Positions 12,414 through 23,498 are shown, counted from the first letter of the stretch. The stretch is DNA of 64,000 nucleotides from Agrostemma githago (GCA_958450325.1 OY288249.1:62870166-62934165), one strand, 5' to 3'. The notes: generated from the letters alone by a model not told the origin. Made by a program: numbers and translations.

Positions 12414-13029
12414 TATGATTTAGGAAAAAAGGTGGGTATGATTTTGAATGTACCGTACCTTTAATTATATGTATATGTAACATTTAGATGTTAAAATCAA
12501 ATTTTAAAATTATTTTATCATTAAATGATAAAAAAAAAATTGTAGTAAATTGATTACTCTGTATTCGTTTATATTTGTAATTTAAAATGTTAAAAGTAAT
12601 AATTTTTTAATTATATATCCAAACATAATATATTGATATTAATATTTTTATTAATTTTAATAAATTCTTGTTGACCCAGCGGGTCAGTTTTCGTCCTAAA
12701 TTAACAGGTCATTTTGGATTTGGGTCAAACAAGTTGTGGGTCAAAAAAACGGATTATGACCCTAAAATAATGGGTCGGACGGGTCGTGTCGAGTTTTTAC
12801 TGGTCTAGTTATCTTCTCTTATCCCTCTCTACATAGATTGTTAAGATTTGATCCATCATAACAAAATAACTGATATCTTTGTCACAAATAATAATTTATG
12901 TTTTCCAAATTACCGCATGAAAATTGCATTGAATGACTACTACTCCGCACTACATGTCAAAAAATAACTCTAGTGCTTTAAACATTGCTTTATGCTTTGT
13001 TAATTAAGACTCGTATATATCATAAAGTT
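12414..13029. other. AT-rich intergenic DNA with GGGTC-rich patch
   Basis: No gene is seen. 12665-12800 is rich in GGGTC/GGGTCA words like those inside the element at 13030-14131. Confidence 0.4.
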
Positions 13030-14131
13030 GGCCAAATGACCATATTGGTAAATAAAATGGAGGTTTGATGACAAATTGGTAAATAAAAAAAAAGACTTAG
13101 ATGACAATTTGGTGGGTAAGTGCCATTTTGGTAAAAAAAATCTCATGTCACAAATTGACCCCCCAAAAAATAATTACTCTTCAAAAATTGTCGGGTTTGG
13201 GTCGAGTCAAGTTGGGTCGGCTCATATCGAGTTCGGGTCAACATCTCTTTCGAGATAAGTTTGGGTCGGGTCGCTATTGGGTTCGGTCATTTTTGGTCAA
13301 TTGGTTTGACGGGCCAGATCGGGTTTGGATTAGGTCATCATTATCGGATCTAGCTAGTTACTTTATCATATTATTTTAATATTTTTCTAATAAGTTTAGT
13401 TTTTTAAATTTTAATGTATTACATTTTGTTTAATTATTTTGCCATTAAATCTAACATATCAAGTTACACACTAAATCGTTTTTATTTCGATTAATTTAAA
13501 AGATTAGTAGTAGTAGTTTTTTGGTCACAATCTTATTAGTTGGGGCACAAATCGGGTCGGGTCGGATCGAGTTGAGTTCAGGATTAACGTAGTGGGGCTC
13601 GAGTCAAAAGAGAATAAGGTCGGGTCGATTTCAGGTGACTAATTTTTTGGATTTAAACGGGTCGAGTCAGAGTTTGTCAGCTTTAGCCTAACCCGATCCG
13701 CTTGTGGCTCGAGACCCAATACCCGTTAATCAGTGACCCAAACCCGCCCCAATAATAACCCGATAGTAAAAAACTAAACTTATTAGGAAAATATTAAAAT
13801 AATATGATAACGTAATTAATTAGACCCGATAATGACTCAATCCAAACCCGATCTGGCCCGTCAGACCAATTGACCAAAAATGACTGGACCCAATAGCGAC
13901 CCGACCCGAACCCGTCTCGAAAGAGATGTTGACCTGTTCGATATGAGCCGACCCGACTTGACTCGACCCAAACCCGACAAATTTTGAAGAGTAATTATTT
14001 TTTTTGGATCAATTTGTGGCATGAGATTTTTTTTTACCAAAATGGCACTTACCCAAATTGTCATGTAAGTCTTTTTTTTTACCAATTTGTCATCAAACCT
14101 CCATTTTATTTACCAATATGGTCATTTGGCC
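13030..14131. mobile_element. MULE-type MITE with long inverted ends
   Basis: Arms of roughly 370 bp (about 13030-13400 and 13765-14131) are inverted repeats of each other, both starting GGCCAAATGACCATATTGG. The flanks are CATAAAGTT (13021-13029) and CATAAAATT (14132-14140), a 9-bp duplication with one mismatch, which is the Mutator pattern. The interior is GGGTCGG-rich with no protein. The ORFs at 13076-13379 and 13861-14085 are the same arm read in opposite directions, not genes. Confidence 0.8.
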
Positions 14132-14747
14132 CATAAAATTTGGTGGTAACTCTAACAATCATATTATAAACAATTTACGACGGAGTATGTACTCAAATGT
14201 TGATTGTCAATTAGAATTACGGTATATATAATCTAACTATTTTAGTCTATAAAAGGGCTAGTAGCCTCATTTGTCGTTTGAGCACTTGAAAAATCTATCA
14301 TTTTTAATGAGAAAGTCTCAGAATAATTTTATTATACGTGACATCTCACGTACATGCATGAATGCATGATGGATAGTTACTATTTTAGGTTTAGTGTATC
14401 ATGAAATATGTTTGACCGTATACATCCTAGGTTTACATGGAGACGATCTTATACTCTTATACGAGAGATTTAGTGAAAATTGACATGCATGGAAGTGTTT
14501 ATCATCATCTTCCCAAGGAGAAAGCAAGAGATGAGGCAACATCATCATCGTAGATGCATGTAGTGCGTATAGGGAGGGGGAGGGGGAGGGGGAGGGGGAG
14601 GGGGGATCCAAAAAAAGACCCATCAAGGCTAAATTCACTTTGAATTAGCTTTTACTCAAATCGGGAAGTATTTTTTGGGGGCGATATACACACACCCACA
14701 CTTTATGTCATTATTTAGTTCTGATTCCGAGGAGCCACGACATATTA
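14132..14747. other. Intergenic DNA
   Basis: No gene is recognised. It contains the short G-rich array described separately. Confidence 0.4.
14571..14606 (+). repeat. (GGGGGA)n array, G-quadruplex candidate
   Basis: About five tandem GAGGGG units end in a run of six G. Runs of four or more G are separated by single A bases, which fits the G-quadruplex consensus. Confidence 0.8.
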
Positions 14748-15049
14748 GAGCAACCACAATGGGTAGTTCTTACCCTTGAGGTTGTCAAACAAACTTTATT
14801 TGATAAAGTTTGTCCGTTGTGAACAAAAGTTCTCACTATTTTTAAGAAATTGAGTTCTTATTTAAGAACCAAGTTCTTACTTAAAACCATAAAGGGAGAC
14901 CAATCAAATAATTTTGCTTATTTTAATCTTGTGTGAGAAAAGTATCCAAGAACTTTATGCAAGGTTCTTCCATTGTGGTATAAAGTTCTTATATCTAGGA
15001 TATAGCATAAAATGAGATGACATATAGGGTTCTTCCATTGTGGTTGCTC
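14748..15049. mobile_element. Tourist/Harbinger-type MITE
   Basis: The element is 302 bp with termini GAGCAACCACAATGG and CCATTGTGGTTGCTC, flanked by TTA (14745-14747 and 15050-15052). A second internal GGTTCTTCCATTGTGG copy near 14963 suggests an internal duplication. The 3-bp TWA duplication is diagnostic of the PIF/Harbinger group. Confidence 0.85.
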
Positions 15050-15052
15050 TTA

Positions 15053-16551
15053 CTCCCTCCCTCTTTATTATCTTTCACCCTTTCTTTTGTTTTCTTTTAC
15101 ATTTTCCAAAACCTGGTCTGGTCAAGAGATAATCATTCAACCAAGACAAATTAGAGTACCCTTAGCTTCTCCATCAATTGCCTTTCAACTTTCTTTATTT
15201 TTTCTTCCACCAATCTCACACTTAATAATCCACCACCAAAAATGGAGATTATTACTCTTTCTCGTAACTTTTATTGCTTCTTAAATTGGAAATTGATCAT
15301 CAATACTAAGTATATTCACAAAAGTTTACTCATTTGTCATAATTTTTTAAATTATGTAAAAACGATAATGAATGTAAAAGATAAAGACGATAAATACAAG
15401 AGTAGTGTTTATTTTAAATGGTTCCATTCGATGTTTGCCTAGTAAGTTCGTTTACGTTCAATACTTGTCTTGATTGGTTGTTTTTTAAATAATTTGCTCA
15501 GCTGACTACACACAAGAGAAACTCTGATAACCTACTTTGAAGGCGTGACTCAACTCTCGAGTAATACTTCGTTCCTCAAATTTTTCTTACAAGCATGTAT
15601 AGAACAAACAGGTATATTGGTACTAATCTTTCAAAATGCTATGTATGGTTAATTCTACTACGGAGTATAAAATTATGCGTATGTAGGCCTGAGAGGTATG
15701 TACGGAGTAATAATGAGATGAAACAGTTCGTGGGTAATTTGGGTTTGGTTAAGTTAAAGCTTGACTCTTGTGCAGACTCAACTCGATAACTTAATCAGTC
15801 AACTCAAGCAACTATTGGATCAGCTCGAAAAATTCGCGAGCGTATCGAAATAATGTGATTAGTTAATATTTTTCTCTTATTTTAAAAATTATTAATCATA
15901 ATTATATTACTATATTTTTTCCGTCTCGGTCATTTGGTTACTTTTATACGGAGTACTCCGTATTATTTGTGAGCAATATTTTAATCAAATTAAAGGTAAC
16001 AAATGATCAAAACGCGGATGAAGTATCTTTTATGAAATGTTCTTATTGATTTGGACTCATAAGTAATACCTAAAGAGAATTGGAGTTTATATTTTCAGGT
16101 CCATGTTATTAAAAAATATCAATGGAAAAAAAACGGAAATTTAATATTCATATATAGACTCGACCACTCGAGGTAGGTTCGAACTTAGCTCGAAGTCGCT
16201 TGTTAGGTCACTAGCTTGGTTGTGAGCCCATTTTTTGAAACTCGAATAAGCTCGAGATCGACTTGTAACAAGTACATACAAGCCAAGTAAAACCAAGCTG
16301 CATCCTACATACTCAACTCGGCTTCGCTTGTTATCATCTGTAAGAGTATATAAACATTTCAGAGTCTCCAACCATTATTGTGTTAAGGTTTTGGTTGAAT
16401 TGGTTCCGTAACATGGTATCAGAGCTAAAGGTCACGAGTTCGAACCCTAGTATGGGGAGCCTGTGCACTCCAACCACTATAAACGGTTAACCATTATGAT
16501 TGAGATTCGTTTCTATTCTATTATCATCACTAGGGTGTGCCAGACCGTACG
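15053..16551. other. Intergenic DNA, no gene recognised
   Basis: 15053-15400 begins TACTCCCTCCCTC and may be a decayed Stowaway element, since AAAGATAAAGACGATAAATAC near 15376 is roughly complementary to its start. 15946-15963 is an 18-bp perfect palindrome. 16414-16425 reads TGGTATCAGAGC, the initiator-Met-tRNA complement used as a primer site by many Copia elements, followed by a tRNA-like GAGTTCGAACCC. I see no element around it. Confidence 0.4.
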
Positions 16552-17110
16552 CAGGGGCGGACCTAGGGGGCCCGGGGGGTCAAGGGCCCCCGTCCATTTA
16601 GAAATAAGTAGATTTTAGTAAGACTAATTATCATTATATTAGTGATGGTGTAGTGGTTTAAGTGTTTGCCTTTGCTGCAATTTTTTGAATAATTAAGCTT
16701 TGTAGTTATTCAAAAGGATGATGTTGGATAAGGGATTCGAACCCAGGTCCGTTGATCATATAACCAACTTTCCTACCTCATACTTAATGTCATAACTTAA
16801 TGAAAATTTTGATATATTACCCTTATACTATTTCTCAAAACCTTCACTCTTTTACTTATAGATTATTCACGACACGTTGCAAATATTTGTCTCAATTTTT
16901 TCCTATATAATGTAATTAGTTTATTTAATTTGATAATGATTTTAATAACCGTGTGATAAAAAATATGATTTAAAACATATATAAGCATTTTTTGACAAGT
17001 CTCATTGTTCATTATTATATAGAAAAAATATCGTAAAAATAGTTTTAAAATGCAAAAATGTCGGAAAAAAAATAGTGCCCCCTAACTGAAAAATCCTAGA
17101 TCCGCCACTG
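16552..17110. mobile_element. hAT-like element with internal tRNA-like segment
   Basis: Termini CAGGGGCGGACCTAGG and CCTAGATCCGCCACTG are imperfect inverted repeats typical of hAT elements. They are flanked by ACCGTACG and ACCGTAAG, an 8-bp duplication with one mismatch. No transposase is present. Inside, 16648-16670 resembles a Pol III A box (GTGTAGTGGTTTAAGTG) and 16734-16744 a B box (GATTCGAACCC), so a SINE-like segment appears embedded. Confidence 0.7.
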
Positions 17111-17421
17111 ACCGTAAGTAGAATATTTTTCAATGTTGTGAGATCAGCAAATACGGAGTACATTTAATTTAATCTCTTTATCTCATCTCTAATAAAGTTC
17201 CTACTGATTTTAACTTGTTGCGTAAAGCAATGAACCAATGCAATACCAAATCTTACTTCTAATCTCCGTGCATTATTCATGACTGCAGGTGATCTAGCAA
17301 AGGATTTTTCATAAAAGATGCCTATCTTGAATATAATGGTTAATATTACGGAGTATGACTTATGATCGCAATGCGTGTGTGTATATATATATATATATAT
17401 TTAATACGTACCTTTATTATA

Positions 17422-17609
17422 CTCCCTCCGATTCTTTAGATTCGCAATATATTCCATATTTGGCAAATTCATTAGGTTTGCAACATTTCTATAATAGATA
17501 GGTTTTTGTTTGTGTTACCTTTTTACTTTATTGGTGAGACCCACCATCTCCACTCACAACCTTATTATTTGTGCAAATAGTAAACGTTGCGAATCTAAAG
17601 AATCGGAGA

Positions 17610-17610
<1 letters not shown>
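17422..17610. mobile_element. Stowaway-type MITE
   Basis: The inverted ends CTCCCTCCGATTCTTTAG and CTAAAGAATCGGAGAG are flanked by TA. The right flank runs into a TA microsatellite (17611-17640) that was then the insertion site of the solo LTR at 17642. Confidence 0.82.
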
Positions 17611-17641
<31 letters not shown>

Positions 17642-17644
<3 letters not shown>

Positions 17645-20247
17645 AGACACCCGCATTTTGACTGCCACGTGTCTATGGTAGTCTCCGAAAAACACCCGAT
17701 GATGATTGGACGTCAACATGACTAGTATACTCGGACTCGGACTCGAAATCCATAATATCCGACATGGACTTTTAGCGGAGTAAAAATCCCACAAAATAGA
17801 CCTCAAATTCAGGCCCAGCGGGTCGTTCCGAGTCAAATAAGACTAATTTGGGCCAAAACCGACACCAAAAATATTTCCCGTCTTTTGGCGACCGGGTCAA
17901 AACCCGGTCAAAGACGAAACCGTCACAATATCTCAGCCAGGTGCATTTAGGCGCACAAATCAAATTCAAAAATGAGTCAAAACAAGCAAGATATTCTTGC
18001 CATATTTATCTCAATCTTCGTTGATCCACTCGATCGAGTGGATTGCCCACTCGGTCGAGTGGAGCGTCTCCCGCTGGACCAGACCCGCCCAAATAGGCAC
18101 TCGATCGAGTGCACTAGGGCCACTCGATCGAGTGCACCTAGGTCGTGGCAAAATGCCTATAAATACCGACTCATTCCCATGCATAGAAAGGACCTTTTTG
18201 GAGATTTTCCACCACCTCTTGGCCCTACATTTTCAGTCACATACCAATCCTACATCCCACCTTACAAACCTTAGAAACTCTAAGTCAAACACATCAAAAA
18301 ACCGAGTTCTAGTCCCTCGATAAACCGACATATACACATACATATCCATACACACCGTAACTCGCGTGCATCCTCGATACTCCCAAGCTTTGTCGCTGTT
18401 CACGAGTCTGTTTCCGAGGTCCATACTAGCATGTACGTTGAGGGTGTTCCAAACTCCTTTTTAATCTCTTTTAAAGTATCGTTTCTACGCGCATTTTCAT
18501 TTCGTTGTATCGTAGTAACACGTACACATACACTAATTTTTTTTCATCTTATCGCATTTCTAATTTTGCATCTTTTTTTTATATCGTTACTAACTCTAAT
18601 AATACCGCGTATATAACATTAATATCAAAAGTCGGTTTTGAAATGTTGAACTACGATAATCACTTTTGATCCGTCTAATCCCTTTACGAGCAACGACGGA
18701 GGTGGAGCCCTTTCGAGGAGCCCCGCCCCAATGTACTCAAGGGCGTGACGCGATCGTGATTCGTCGTAGTTGAACATTTTTAACTCCATTTCCATAATTG
18801 GTTCGAGACCCGTTGACACGAATATCGACATCACATAACCCGAAAGGGTTAGTTTCGATGCCGTGACGTAGAGGGATGCATCTTGTTACCAATTCAAAGT
18901 TTCATAATCTAACACAAACGTTTTCATAAAAACTCCGGTGACGGTATTATAATCGTTCATACACGATTATAGTACCGGAGGCCGAGTCAAATACAAATCG
19001 TGCGATATTTGTATTTGATTCGGCCGATCATCGATTTCAAGTCATAAAACCGAGCAAATCAATGCTCGTACAGGGGGCACTCGACCGAGTGCCATAGGCC
19101 ACTCGATCGAGTTGCACCCCAAAAACAGGGCAGTATCCCCATTAATGATGCACTCGACCGAGTGCCATAAGGCACTCGATCGAGTAACCCCCCAAAATAT
19201 GGGCAGTAGCCACGTTAATGGCGCACTCGGTCGAGTCAATCAATGACTCGGTCGAGTGGGTCTGGCAACTCAGAAACCCGAGGGCTTGGGCACATATTCC
19301 GAGCCCCGTTCTTAACGACTTTAGACCATTGACCGACCCTTCATCATTTTTCAAAACTATACACATCACGACACGTAGAACGACTTTGACCACTTTGACG
19401 TGATAAGTCGGGACAAGACTACGGGATGTGAGATTAGGCTAGCAATATGCCGCAGTCTCATGTTTCCGTCCTTCGTTTAATATGCAACATAATGCATATT
19501 TAATCGGGGTTAGTCCATCTACATATTTCGCGGTCTAGTTTACATACGGGTCCGTCCCTTTCATTATATCGCGTTATTGTCATTTCGTTCATTATTTACA
19601 CGTATTGCCGTATTGTGAATTCCGGGTTGTATTTCCGCCCGTGTAACTTGTACGTTATTTATTTATTTTCGAGTTTTGTTTATTCACTTGCTTTTACGCT
19701 TTATAAACGAACCTCGCATGCTAAATCACTTTGACGTGAATCAAGATGCATTAAATGACGTAGCAAACCAACAATTCACATGCTTAGCCCGAAAACGCTG
19801 TTTGCATATCATTTTATTATTTTACTAGCGCGCGTATCACGAACACGAACGATGTCTTAGTAGAGGCCGCCATGTGCGGGCGGGGTTGGGTGTCCTTAGT
19901 GGGCTTCCCAACACGTACCCTCACCCCTTACTCAGAACCTTTGGTTTCCGGATGTCCGAAACCCTTGGCGCACGAGAGTCATTCTTTACACGATACCGGT
20001 GTAGATGGTATCGGTATCGCAATGCAAAGGGACGAGCCCAATGAACTCTGAAATCGAAGTGGGCTTACTTTGTGTATAGCCCATGACGACATAGAGTGGG
20101 CTCGTATGGTTCCGAATAACCACAAAATTCGGTGGCGACTCCATTTTGACTTAAATTTCGAACCCGAGAACAATCTTACCACGAGATTCATTCGCCTACC
20201 CAAACCCGCGCGTCGCCGCGTCGGGGTGGACCTACGTCATGTCCACA
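17642..20247 (+). mobile_element. Solo LTR, Ogre/Retand-like family, plus orientation
   Basis: The LTR runs TGTAGACACCCGC (17642) to CATGTCCACA (20247) and is the reverse complement of the LTR family at 51392-54500. Flanks are TATAT on both sides within TA repeats, so the target duplication is compatible but not distinctive. There is no internal region, hence a solo LTR made by recombination. At 2606 bp it lacks the TAA microsatellite and some other parts of the 3.1-kb LTRs. Palindromes CCACTCGATCGAGTGG (18026-18041 and relatives to 18140) sit just upstream of the TATA box CTATAAATA (18158-18166). Confidence 0.8.
18024..18166 (+). promoter_or_regulatory. LTR promoter: CTCGATCGAG palindromes and TATA box
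   Basis: Four ACTCGRTCGAGTG copies, one of them a perfect 16-bp palindrome, precede CTATAAATA by about 20 to 130 bp. Further degenerate copies occur downstream at about 19078-19260. Confidence 0.55.
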
Positions 20248-20649
20248 TATATATATATATATATGAAAAACGTACCTTTATTAATGGACGGTTGGTATTA
20301 CGGTGTCAGTATACTCCTATATATCATTATTAAAATAATTCTAATTTTATTGTGAGATTTCGCTCTCATATAACATGATGATGATTACTATTTTAATTTA
20401 ATACTACGTATTTCATAAATTAAGTCTCATATTAAGATAACTAGTATAGATCCCGCGCAATAATGCACGGTAAATTTAGAATTTTATATTTAGTGATTAT
20501 TCGTAAATATCTAATCGGTAACCTATTAACTTTAAATACTTTCAATCTGTATATTTTGATTTCAGAAAATAATTTAAATTTTCGAAGATAATCGAGTAAT
20601 CTCATTTAATGCATTTGTCAATAAGTGTTTGACTTGCTAGCAAGTTCAA

Positions 20650-20737
<88 letters not shown>

Positions 20738-21202
20738 GTTGGATCTTTTACACTTTCTCAAAATTTGTACAATTTACCTTCTTTTCCTAGCCATTAGATT
20801 TTATTAGATCAATGACCAAGATTAAATGCTTAATCCTAGTAAAACCCTATTTTTTTTCTCCTCTCCCCCTCTTTACGTATCATTCAATTTATTCCTAAGC
20901 TTCTATTTTTTTTCTTCATAAATTCAATTTTTCTTCATATATATATATACACTCCGTATAGCTTTTTACAAAGCTAATGATAATATTTTATGATTTTTAG
21001 TTGATTATTTAATTTAAAGTTTTTTTAATCAGTAAACCAAACGGCTTGAAACAAAAATACATCCTTATATGTTCAGATCAGTTAAAGATTTTGTTAACAA
21101 ATTAGAATATACGGAATAACGTAATATCAAAATATTATTTGATAAAAAGAGTATTTTATATTTTAAAATCAAAATTTGAAAAGATTTTGTATAATTTTAA
21201 TA
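20248..21202. other. Intergenic DNA with long (TA)n microsatellite
   Basis: 20653-20734 is an uninterrupted TA repeat of about 40 units. Near 20440-20470 the sequence ACTAGTATAGATCCCGCGC followed by a GCACGG arm looks like a Helitron-type junction, but only one end is visible. No gene is seen. Confidence 0.5.
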
Positions 21203-21622
21203 GAGTTTATCACTAATTACCCCCTTATAAGTTACCCATTTTTCAAATTACCCCCAAAAATTGTTTCCGTTAAAATTACCCCCGTGAAGTTGTAAAAAAA
21301 TTAGATTTTACCCCCAGGCGTCCTTTTCTCCCCTTTCCGGTGATTTTGGTCCGTTTTCTTCCCGTTTTGCCCCTCCCCTCATTAACACTCTCTCTCCTCT
21401 CATTATTCCCCTCTAACTCACTCTAACTCACTCTAAACCCCCAAAACCCCCCAATTTCCCCCAAATTGGAAAGAACCCTAACCCTAATTCTGAAATCGAC
21501 CCAAAATCGAGCGCCAATCTCGACCCAGAATCGACCGCCGGACAATCGCTTATCTACTACCAAAGGTAATTTCTCTTCCCTCTTCCCATTTTCGCCTCTC
21601 CTATTTTCGCGATTAGGGTTTT
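21203..21622 (+). repeat. Left terminal inverted repeat of the MULE
   Basis: The outer 120 bp is a run of TTACCCCC-type words. The inner part has CT-rich sequence, the telo-box AACCCTAACCCTAA (21474-21487), and CTACCAAAG|GTAATTTC at about 21558-21573, a good plant splice donor. The repeat therefore seems to hold promoter, non-coding first exon and donor. The right-hand copy has the same features in mirror image. Confidence 0.75.
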
Positions 21623-21966
21623 CCTGATTAGGGTTTGGTCTTCGAAATCGACTTCAGTGTGACCAATTCCAAATCAGTTGTTTAATTGACTGAGATGAAA
21701 AGAGTAATTAGTAATTCAGTTTATGTTTGAACCAGCCACTAATCTGGAATTCAGTTTATGTTGTGGTTTAATTGAAAATGTGTGATTGGCGTTTATATTG
21801 AAAATTCAGTTTTTGAAAATGTTGTGGTTTAATTGAAAAAGGGGTAACTTATATTGTGATTAGGATGGAGTTTATATTGGCGTTTAGGAAAACTCCATAT
21901 TGGCGTTTATATTGAAAATGTTGTGGTTTAATTGAAAACTCAGTTTTTGTTTATATTGTGATTAGG

Positions 21967-22787
21967 ATGGAGTTCCATGTGGAGTTCAATCTGCGAACAT
22001 TTTTTGGTGGTGAGTTTGCTCTACGTAATGGTAGAAGTGAATATGTTGGGGGTGGTATGCATCTAGAATGTGGGTTAAATACTCGAAATCTGAGTGTCCA
22101 ATACCTTAGAAATCTAGGAGAGCGTTTGATGGGAAGAAGAGACTTCGAAATTTACTATACTAGAGCCGATCCTAGACTTGCTCAAATCATGGGGAAGGCA
22201 ATGGTTACATGTCCACATGATGTGGACTGTTTGTTGAGGACAATGACAAAAGAGAGGTCAGTTACGGTGTTCATGGCGATTAGGAAAAAGTTGAATGGCG
22301 TGCCCCTTCCAAGGACCAAACGTCCAAGTGAGGACCACACAGAAGGTTACCTGGAAGGCCTAAGTCCAAGAAAAGAAGAAGAGGAGCTGGGGAAGTCGAA
22401 GAGCGACGGATTACAAGGGGGAGAAAGGTGAACAAATGCAGCAACTGTGGCGGCCGTGGACACACTAAAAGAACACGCAAGAACCCAACTGCACCCTCAA
22501 CGTCAGGTACAGCAGAGAGGGCTCCTGGAGGTAGGCCTTTGGGAGGTAGTGAGTGGGTAGTAGAGACAAGGAGAAAGAGGCGGGCAAGGAATGTCCAGAG
22601 AGCACGTTTGGCTTTAGAGAATCAAGCTCAATCTACTCAAGCTCAACCTGCAGCGACTGCAGAAGCTTCAACCTCGAGCATCAACCCTTCAACATCATAT
22701 CAACTACCCAGTGGACAAGCTCAAACACCAACAAGCTTTGTCGAACTTCTTAGTCAAGCTTCAACTTTAACTGGAAATATGATTTAG
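21967..22787 (+). pseudogene. Gutted MuDRA-like transposase gene
   Basis: The reading frame opens at the ATG at 21967, directly after an acceptor-like TTATATTGTGATTAG. The first 130 or so codons (MEFHVEF..., with YVGGGMH) resemble the N-terminal part of plant MULE transposases. The frame then shifts at about 22330-22345. The second frame reads PGRPKSKKRRRGAG, then CSNCGGRGHTKRTR, and continues to a stop at 22785-22787. GRPK followed by a CX2CX4HX4C knuckle is how plant MULE transposases end, but here the last cysteine is arginine (TGC to CGC would explain it). The DDE core and SWIM finger are missing. The Ser/Gln/Thr-rich tail after the knuckle is of unknown role. Confidence 0.7.
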
Positions 22788-23424
22788 AACTCTTGGATGT
22801 ATGACTTTGGTTATATTTTCTTATGGTTGTATGACTTTGGATCTATTTGGACTTCTTAGGCAAGCTTATGAATCCTACTAAGCTTTTGATTTAGAACTCG
22901 CTTGTGGTTGTATGGCTTGTGGATCTGTTTTATTTGTAGTGTTGACATTTTGTTATCAGGTGACCAATTCCAGATTAGTTATTGGAAATTTGTTCCTTGT
23001 CTTTGTATAAAAGTTGGTGACAATTTCTCTGTATAATGGGGGTAAAATGAAATATTTTTACACCACTCTGGGGGTTAATTTGTGTATACGTAGTCTTTGG
23101 GGGTTAATTTTATGAATACGTTGGCTTTTGGGGACAATTTCATGGATACATAGTTTTTTGGGGTAATTTTAAAGAACAAAGAAATCTAAGGGGGAAAACA
23201 AGGAAGCTGAAACATAGGCCAATGTTACTCCTCCATCAGTACACTAGCATCATTCCACATTAATTAGTTAGGGATTCATGAAGTCATTTAATTTGCTGCC
23301 TAACAACCACACAGTCAACCTTGCTACTTACCAATTGAAGTTGTAGATTAGATTGACCAATGAAAGAGGTGGTTGGTAAGGGCAATTAATCCTTCCCTAC
23401 CTAAACCCTAAACCTATCAAACCC
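22788..23424. other. MULE interior, non-coding
   Basis: Between 23038 and 23175 the sequence GGGGGTTAATTT recurs about four times with 40-bp spacing, resembling the GGGGGTAATTT words of the terminal repeats. This may be a relic of an older MULE end inside the element. No gene is seen. Confidence 0.4.
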
Positions 23425-23498
23425 TATAAATAGACCCTCAATTGCATCCTCAACAACCACAACTCCACATATTGAAAACCCTAAACCCTAACCTAAAT
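23425..23498 (+). promoter_or_regulatory. TATA box and telo-box leader of the XS-like ORF
   Basis: TATAAATA at 23425-23432 is followed by a 66-bp leader with AAACCCTAAACCCTAA (about 23477-23492), directly before ATG at 23499. TATA plus telo-box is a common layout of plant core promoters. It indicates that this ORF has its own promoter rather than relying on the terminal repeat. Confidence 0.55.

Noticed and set aside
16414..16425. Copia-type primer-binding site TGGTATCAGAGC
   Set aside because: No LTR lies next to it and no internal Copia protein follows; probably part of a SINE-like fragment or chance.
22428..22787. Separate zinc-knuckle gene starting at ATG 22434
   Set aside because: The frame is open well upstream (GRPKSKKRRRG), so it is better seen as the 3' part of the transposase-like gene.
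23401..23495. Interstitial telomere repeat (CCCTAAA)n
   Set aside because: Only isolated copies occur, in the positions of telo-boxes of a promoter and leader, not a telomeric array.
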